NCBI RefSeq assembly: GCF_009789195.1
Contig: NZ_WSTC01000003.1
Location: 1-64,000, forward strand
From: Paenibacillus sp. MMS18-CY102
Lineage (GTDB): Bacteria; Bacillota; Bacilli; Paenibacillales; Paenibacillaceae
Direction: 5' to 3'
Length of the DNA stretch: 64,000 nucleotides
Position 1 is the first letter of the stretch. The number at the start of each line of letters is the position of its first letter. This document shows positions 59,225-64,000 of this stretch, one piece after another. The position numbers and the translations under genes were made by a program. A model generated the notes under the pieces. The model did no database searches and was not told the DNA's origin. It was given only the letters and a program-made list of their open reading frames with translations.

Positions 59225-61702
59225 TTATGACTCAGCCGGCGGATCGCCCGGTGCAGGCTGCGTTGTTTCCTTCACTACTGGCTTGCGGACTCGCTTCGTT
59301 GTCTCCGGTGCAGGTTCAGTCAGCTTGATTTCGTCCGCTAACTTGTTATCCGCAACCGTCTCTTCCGAAACCTTCAGATCCGTCAGCCTCGCACTGGAAA
59401 CACCGCCAACCAGGCTCGTATCGATGCCTCCAGAGCCTGTTCCTCCCCCTTGCACAACGATACCGCCTGTTTGGACCGTGCCAGCGAACGCCCACCATGT
59501 CACAATCCAATCGACAGATTCGTTCAACCCGGAGACAAATCGGCGATCCTGAAGCGTGATGGAGAAGCTGGACGACGAATTCGTTCGGTAAGAAGCAACA
59601 ACAAGCGGCGATTCCGGCTCAAGCTCGGCAACATTTCCCATCTGCATGAGCGGGAATAAGCCAGGGAAGCTCGGCGGCACCGGACCTCCTGGACCTGGAT
59701 CCGGATCGGGCTGGACAATGATCGGCGGGGTTGTACCGGTTCCGCCCCCTGTGCTAAGCGATGCCGAGAAGCTCTCGGCTGCATCCAGCTTTTCCACAGA
59801 GCCAAGCTTATCGATCCCTTCGGAAGATTGAACAAGCTGCGAGGACTCAATCCCGCCCCCGGACAAGAAGGATTGGGCCACGCCCAGTACGATGCCCACA
59901 TTATTGGACAGCAGCTGATGCGAAATGGCAGGAGAGGTAAGCATTTGGCCCGGCGCGACGCCTTGGAATGTAACCGAGCCGAACGAAATAATCGCACCCG
60001 AACCGCCGCCTGATCCGCCGCCTGCAATAGTGACATTGATCCGATTGTTCGTCGGGTCATCCGTTGCAATGACGCCAGCGCCCGTAAAGTTGATTTTCGG
60101 CCGCGCCGTGAGCGCATTGCCTTCATCTTGGACAAGCACTTTCTGCGGATCGGCAAGCACACCGGACAAGTTATTTACGTTTAATTCATCGGCTCCGCCG
60201 TCTTGATGCGTCGCCGCATGGCTCAGTGAGGCGCCGCTGATCGAAACATTGATCCGGCTATTCGTTGGATCATCCGTAGCCGTTACGCCCGGCCCAACAA
60301 AATTGATTTTGGTGCGCGGCGTCAGTGCAACGCCCTCTTCCTGCACCGTAACCTTCTGCGGGTCAGCAAGCGTTCCGGACAGATTGTTCACGTTAATCTT
60401 ATCCGCTCCGCCATCCTGATGGGATGCCGCATGGCTGGTCATGCCTGCGATCGTCACGTTCGTACGGTTGTTGACCGTGTCATCTGATGCCGTAACGCCA
60501 GCCCCGACAAAATTGATCTTGGTGCGCACCGTCAGTGAAGTCCCCTCATCCTGCACGGCAACCTTCTGCGGGTCGGCAAGCGTACCGGACAGATTGCTGA
60601 CATTCAGCTCATCCGGCCCGCCGCTGCGGTGGGTCGCCGCATGCGTCGGCAACACTGGAGGACGCTGCTTCTCGCTAAGCAACAGCTGGAACAGCAGCTC
60701 GTTGTTGTACACGAACGGGCGGACCGATTCATCAATTTCCGTAATCAGCCCTTTGTTGCTAATAGTCAGTGCTGCGAGCACAATAGTTTCTTCGCTTGAA
60801 CCACCGTTGCCTAGCTGCTTGTCAAAATACTGCTCCGCCAGCAATCGAATAACTGACCGGTCTGCCACAACAGCCAATTCAGACTCATGCTGCGAATTGA
60901 ACAACACGCTATTAATGAAGACATTGCCCCCGATCGCCCCTCCGGCAGGCAGTTCCCCTGCACGCGCGTAGTAACGCTGCGTCCGGGTCGTATTCATCGG
61001 CAATCCCGTCATCACGAACGGAATTTTGTTATCCTTCCAGCTGCTCAGCTGGGTGAACAGGCTCGGCAGGCTTTCGACGATATCGACCTGCAGCATACCG
61101 CTCGGCGCCAGCTTAGTCGTCACGCTCAGCACAACCTCGATAATATCGCCCGGGTTAACGACGCGCGGCACGGAACGGTTAACAATAATTTGATCATTTT
61201 CAAAAATCGTAACGGCCTTCCGATACACAGCATCCAGATTAACAGAAGCTGCCGGAGCTTCCGTCGTCAGTGCGAAGCGGAACGTCTCACGTATCTTGTT
61301 CGTCTCGATGCCGTCCTGCCCAGGAATGGCGTTCGCAACTGCCGGAACAGGCTCCCGCGCGGTCTCGTCATACGATAGCGTTGCATACAGCACGCCACCG
61401 CCATAGACAGGAGGATACCCCGCAAGCTTGCTAATATCGGCAATATCCACGTTCGCAGCAACGACGATCTCGCGGCCGTTAGCATCAATAGCTGTGCCCG
61501 GCGTCAGCCGAATGCCCGTGCCATCGATGGGAGCCAGATGCAAGCCGCCGATTACGCCCGTGCCATGCACGAACCGATTGAGCAGATTGCGTTTTTCGTT
61601 CATGTAGCTCTGTTCTAGCTGGAAATCCCTTACTGTTAGAAGCTTGCCATAAAAATAATGATTGCGCTCAAATTGCTGCAGCTGCAGCTGACTATTCGTC
61701 AC
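59225..61702 (-). CDS. Phage-tail-like baseplate/fibre protein with three long repeats
   Basis: 825 residues, GTG start. The N terminus (FERNHYFYGKLLTVRDFQ, LEQSYMNEKRNLLNRFVHG, TGVIGGLHL) is a segment I associate with contractile-injection (eCIS) gene clusters. Residues about 355-565 are three copies of a roughly 70-residue unit starting HAATH/HAASH and containing NLSG-LADPQKV, DEG and KINF-GAGV, like phage fibre stalk repeats. The tail has a Pro/Gly linker, a beta domain and an acidic-to-basic end. It probably forms a spoke or fibre at the baseplate. Confidence 0.7.
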   Translation of the reverse strand: MTNSQLQLQQFERNHYFYGKLLTVRDFQLEQSYMNEKRNLLNRFVHGTGVIGGLHLAPIDGTGIRLTPGTAIDANGREIVVAANVDIADISKLAGYPPVYGGGVLYATLSYDETAREPVPAVANAIPGQDGIETNKIRETFRFALTTEAPAASVNLDAVYRKAVTIFENDQIIVNRSVPRVVNPGDIIEVVLSVTTKLAPSGMLQVDIVESLPSLFTQLSSWKDNKIPFVMTGLPMNTTRTQRYYARAGELPAGGAIGGNVFINSVLFNSQHESELAVVADRSVIRLLAEQYFDKQLGNGGSSEETIVLAALTISNKGLITEIDESVRPFVYNNELLFQLLLSEKQRPPVLPTHAATHRSGGPDELNVSNLSGTLADPQKVAVQDEGTSLTVRTKINFVGAGVTASDDTVNNRTNVTIAGMTSHAASHQDGGADKINVNNLSGTLADPQKVTVQEEGVALTPRTKINFVGPGVTATDDPTNSRINVSISGASLSHAATHQDGGADELNVNNLSGVLADPQKVLVQDEGNALTARPKINFTGAGVIATDDPTNNRINVTIAGGGSGGGSGAIISFGSVTFQGVAPGQMLTSPAISHQLLSNNVGIVLGVAQSFLSGGGIESSQLVQSSEGIDKLGSVEKLDAAESFSASLSTGGGTGTTPPIIVQPDPDPGPGGPVPPSFPGLFPLMQMGNVAELEPESPLVVASYRTNSSSSFSITLQDRRFVSGLNESVDWIVTWWAFAGTVQTGGIVVQGGGTGSGGIDTSLVGGVSSARLTDLKVSEETVADNKLADEIKLTEPAPETTKRVRKPVVKETTQPAPGDPPAES
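60019..60643 (-). repeat. Three tandem coding repeats (about 210 bp each)
   Basis: The repeats begin near 60643, 60433 and 60220 (minus strand), each encoding HAAxHxxGGxDxxNVxNLSG and a following beta-type unit. They are diverged enough to be old, but copies two and three are closest. Confidence 0.8.
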
Positions 61703-61731
61703 GACTCCATGCCCCCTATCATCACTCTCGA

Positions 61732-63843
61732 TTAAACTAGCCTTGTATCTGCCCCTATGCCGGATCGGACTTGCACTTGCCCGAATGGCGTGCAGTCGGT
61801 CAACATCGTATCCCGCTGCAGGATCGAATCCTCATCCAATCGGGAAGACGGCTTGGTTAATAGGGTGTTCATCCCCAAATACGTGTGCCCGCCTAAGTAA
61901 ATCCACGGCTGCAGCCACGTCACATCCGCGACGGTATGCGCCGGTTTGTCGAGCTCGATCATCCGCTTCACTGCCGTTAGCTCCGTTAACCCCGCAAGCT
62001 GTTCCGGCTTCAGCAGCACGCAAAACCGATAAGGATCATCACCGAACAGCTCCGCGTACACCTTCTTGGCTTCGGGATCCGGAATCGCGTTCAATTGATG
62101 GTTCTCGACGATGATCGGGCGCTCGCCCGTGTAGATTTCGACCAGTTGCTCCAGTCCCGCCTTCGTGCCCCGTTTACGATGCAGCTCCGGCATCTGCTTG
62201 ATCAGCTTGCGAAGCTTTGCCTCCGGCCAACCAGGATCCGCTACTGCACCGATCCATGTCGCAAGCCATCGCAAGTAGTCGCCCTGCATCGCATCGACAT
62301 CAAGCCAGCGAGGGGAGGAAGCGATTTTGCCATCTAGATCAGTCATGAACGATTCGACCAAAGCAAGGAACCTTTCCAACAAATCGCGGCTCGCCGCATC
62401 CTCCTGGTATACCGCGGGCAAATACCGCAAATACGATAATCGTGGAAAATCTGCGCGAATGCCTGCCACGCTTGGCGTCAGCTTATCGCTGCCATACAGC
62501 TGGATGCGCACCCACATATACCGTCCCGGCTCAGCACGGACAAGCACCTCTTGCGGGTTCACGCTAGGCTCTGACCAAGGCAGCTGCGATAGCGCCGCCA
62601 CCTTCTCGCTTGACCGTAGCAGTGGATCCGCCAAATAATCATCAAGGCTGCGATCCGTCCCATCGATCTGGAACACCCGCTTGTCGGATATCAAATACGT
62701 GACACGGATGAGCGTATTATCCGGTATGCTCCGGTCTAACGCCAGCTTATGCCAGCGAATGCCTTCCTCCGTGCTGTCGAGACTATGCGAGATAAACTCA
62801 CCTTTGGAAATCGGCGACCCGCTCTCGCGGAACAATGCTTCCTTGCGCTGCAGCAGCGTAATCGTTTGATTATCCCGGTGAAACAGATACATTCGCTCAC
62901 GGCTAAACACGATGCGATGGGCAGCGCCGTGGTAAGCCGTCATCGGCCCGATCGGATCGCCTTGCGCGTTGAACAGGTGCAGCATCGGCTGTTGCATGCC
63001 TTCCAATGCTTCATTTTCCCCAATGTAGATCACGCCTCGGTTATCCACTGCGACGGCGTTTGGATTCATCGATGAATCCAACACAGCCTCGCGAAGCAGC
63101 TCGCCCTCCGGCGAATAAAGCCTCAGCACTTTAGCGTCGATGTCCAGTAACGCCAATGTGCCGTCATCGGCAGTTGCTGCCGTTAGCCGCCTGCCAGCTG
63201 GTTGGCCAAGTGAAGGCTCATCGGAAGGAGCTTCGGCCAGATTTGCAGCTTGCTCCCCGACTAGGCCGCCGAACCGCCCTCCAGGATCGAAACGTACGGC
63301 GAAAGCACCTTCCGCTTGCGTCACGAAACTCCAGCCCTTGCGGTCAATCGCGATGCCGTAAGGGGACCAGCTAACCGCTCCTCCTTGCTCCTGGGGCCCA
63401 ACCGCCTGATGGTCTGCGATCCAAACTAACTGCCCCGTAACTTCGGAGTAAGCCGCTAACCGGAGCTGCTGCGCATCATCACGTTCCAGCACATAGATCA
63501 AGCCGTTCGTGCCTCGAGCCATGCGATACCCCGCACCCAGCAGCCTTAGCGTCCCTTCCGGCCGATCCAATTGCATCGTTAAAGGGTTAAAAGCATACAC
63601 TTTGCGCGTCGCTTCATCCAATAGGAGCAGCATGCCGCTGGGCCCTTCCGCAATATCGGTAATGCGTGCGCCGCCAGGCAGCAGCGTTTCCAGTTGTATA
63701 GCCAGCTCCGTACTGTAATCGTTAGCCGATTGAATCCGAATGCCGGAATCGCTAAACTCCAACTGATGCAGCATTCCTTGGCGCCAGCTTAGTGGCGAGC
63801 GAATGACATGGTAGTGCTGTTCGTTACGGTCCAATGCGGGCAT
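61732..63843 (-). CDS. Phage tail/baseplate protein of a contractile injection system (Afp12-like region)
   Basis: 703 residues from the ATG at 63843, which has AAGGAG six bases before it; the open frame to 63918 is not used. The first 400 residues show repeated GIAIDRKGWSFV, VAVDNRGVIYIGE-type strands, as in an NHL-like propeller. Residues about 435-690 are a tail-protein domain: SYLRYLPAVYQEDAASRDLL, ERFLALVESFMTDLDGKI, GDYLRWLATWIG, LHRKRGTKAGLEQLVEIYTG. This domain is typical of P2 gpI-like and eCIS baseplate proteins. Confidence 0.8.
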   Translation of the reverse strand: MPALDRNEQHYHVIRSPLSWRQGMLHQLEFSDSGIRIQSANDYSTELAIQLETLLPGGARITDIAEGPSGMLLLLDEATRKVYAFNPLTMQLDRPEGTLRLLGAGYRMARGTNGLIYVLERDDAQQLRLAAYSEVTGQLVWIADHQAVGPQEQGGAVSWSPYGIAIDRKGWSFVTQAEGAFAVRFDPGGRFGGLVGEQAANLAEAPSDEPSLGQPAGRRLTAATADDGTLALLDIDAKVLRLYSPEGELLREAVLDSSMNPNAVAVDNRGVIYIGENEALEGMQQPMLHLFNAQGDPIGPMTAYHGAAHRIVFSRERMYLFHRDNQTITLLQRKEALFRESGSPISKGEFISHSLDSTEEGIRWHKLALDRSIPDNTLIRVTYLISDKRVFQIDGTDRSLDDYLADPLLRSSEKVAALSQLPWSEPSVNPQEVLVRAEPGRYMWVRIQLYGSDKLTPSVAGIRADFPRLSYLRYLPAVYQEDAASRDLLERFLALVESFMTDLDGKIASSPRWLDVDAMQGDYLRWLATWIGAVADPGWPEAKLRKLIKQMPELHRKRGTKAGLEQLVEIYTGERPIIVENHQLNAIPDPEAKKVYAELFGDDPYRFCVLLKPEQLAGLTELTAVKRMIELDKPAHTVADVTWLQPWIYLGGHTYLGMNTLLTKPSSRLDEDSILQRDTMLTDCTPFGQVQVRSGIGADTRLV

Positions 63844-64000
63844 ATGCGGCTCCTTCCGCCGCCGGGCGCCATGACCACGGAAGCTCAATTTCCACTTGAT
63901 GATAATCTGAATACACAAGCGCGTTCGCGGCTATCACGACATTCCCCTGTTCGTCGAGCACTCCGCCACCGCCACCAGCCGTGAATAACTGCAGCCGCTC
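63824..64000 (-). CDS. C-terminal end of the preceding tail-operon gene (partial)
   Basis: A frame entering from the right edge ends at TAA 63824-63826 (58 codons). It reads LQLFTAGGGGVLDEQGNVVI, then a Trp/Pro end (ELPWSWRPAAEGAA). It overlaps the start of the next gene by 20 bp, as in a tight operon. Family unknown. Confidence 0.55.
   Translation of the reverse strand, partial: ERLQLFTAGGGGGVLDEQGNVVIAANALVYSDYHQVEIELPWSWRPAAEGAAYARIGP

Noticed and set aside
57177-64000. Complete prophage
   Set aside because: No integrase, terminase, portal, capsid or lysogeny genes are visible here; only tail-type and wall-active proteins occur. The decision depends on sequence beyond the right edge.

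Overview
The window looks like chromosome from a Paenibacillus-type member of the Bacillota. The basis is the gene content (topB, a YlbL/SepM-type protease, preQ1-controlled queF, potABCD, a cysteine/S-alkylcysteine-type operon like the Bacillus subtilis ytm/cmo operon), the strong AGGAGG-type ribosome binding sites, and dispersed intergenic palindromic repeats. Most genes are moderately GC-rich. The stretch from about 45.4 to 57.1 kb is visibly AT-rich and full of fragments, as expected for an accessory region.

Layout. 0-5.3 kb: topoisomerase III, a LysM/M23 cell-wall peptidase and a SulP transporter. 5.3-6.1 kb: no protein gene, but a promoter-driven candidate structured RNA and a cluster of 19-bp palindromes. 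6.1-9.1 kb: two TauD-type dioxygenases flanking a sulfonate-type binding protein. 9.4-10.9 kb: a NADH oxidase behind three FNR/Rex-like operators. 11-17.8 kb: Nudix hydrolase, 5'-nucleotidase, esterase, citrate synthase, a ClpP paralogue and an ECF sigma factor. 18-21.6 kb: a VOC protein, queF under a preQ1-I riboswitch, and a SepM-like protease followed by an AraC regulator. 21.8-23.4 kb: a deleted HAD gene, a methyltransferase and a lipoprotein. 23.6-33.1 kb: a large organosulfur amino-acid operon (LysR, ABC importer, flavin monooxygenase, M20 deacylase, amine oxidase, acetyltransferase, second monooxygenase, glutaredoxin) in which the second monooxygenase carries an internal deletion. 33-45 kb: a diguanylate cyclase, a TetR-controlled flavoprotein operon, the potABCD polyamine importer and a MORN-repeat membrane protein.

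45.1-57 kb is a polymorphic-toxin region. It holds two truncated RHS-core/HINT toxin cassettes whose cores are about 1 kb near-identical copies carrying different C-terminal tips. It also holds a third orphan tip, a matching candidate immunity gene after each tip, a bank of further immunity-like genes (Imm26, DUF2019, DUF4279, DUF6933) and many broken genes. None of the cassettes has a complete RHS amino-terminal part here, so this looks like a reservoir of displaced toxin tips in the style of WapA/Rhs loci.

57.1-64 kb, running off the right edge, is a leftward operon of phage-tail-like (extracellular contractile injection system type) genes: a baseplate/tail protein with a propeller-like front half, a large repeat-bearing fibre-like protein, a VgrG-related lysozyme-like protein and a C39-like peptidase with a peptidoglycan-binding domain. 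The most interesting items are the tip/immunity array, the contractile-injection operon with its hydrolases, the unassigned RNA at 5.48-5.81 kb, and the 183-bp repeat present twice with exactly conserved geometry.
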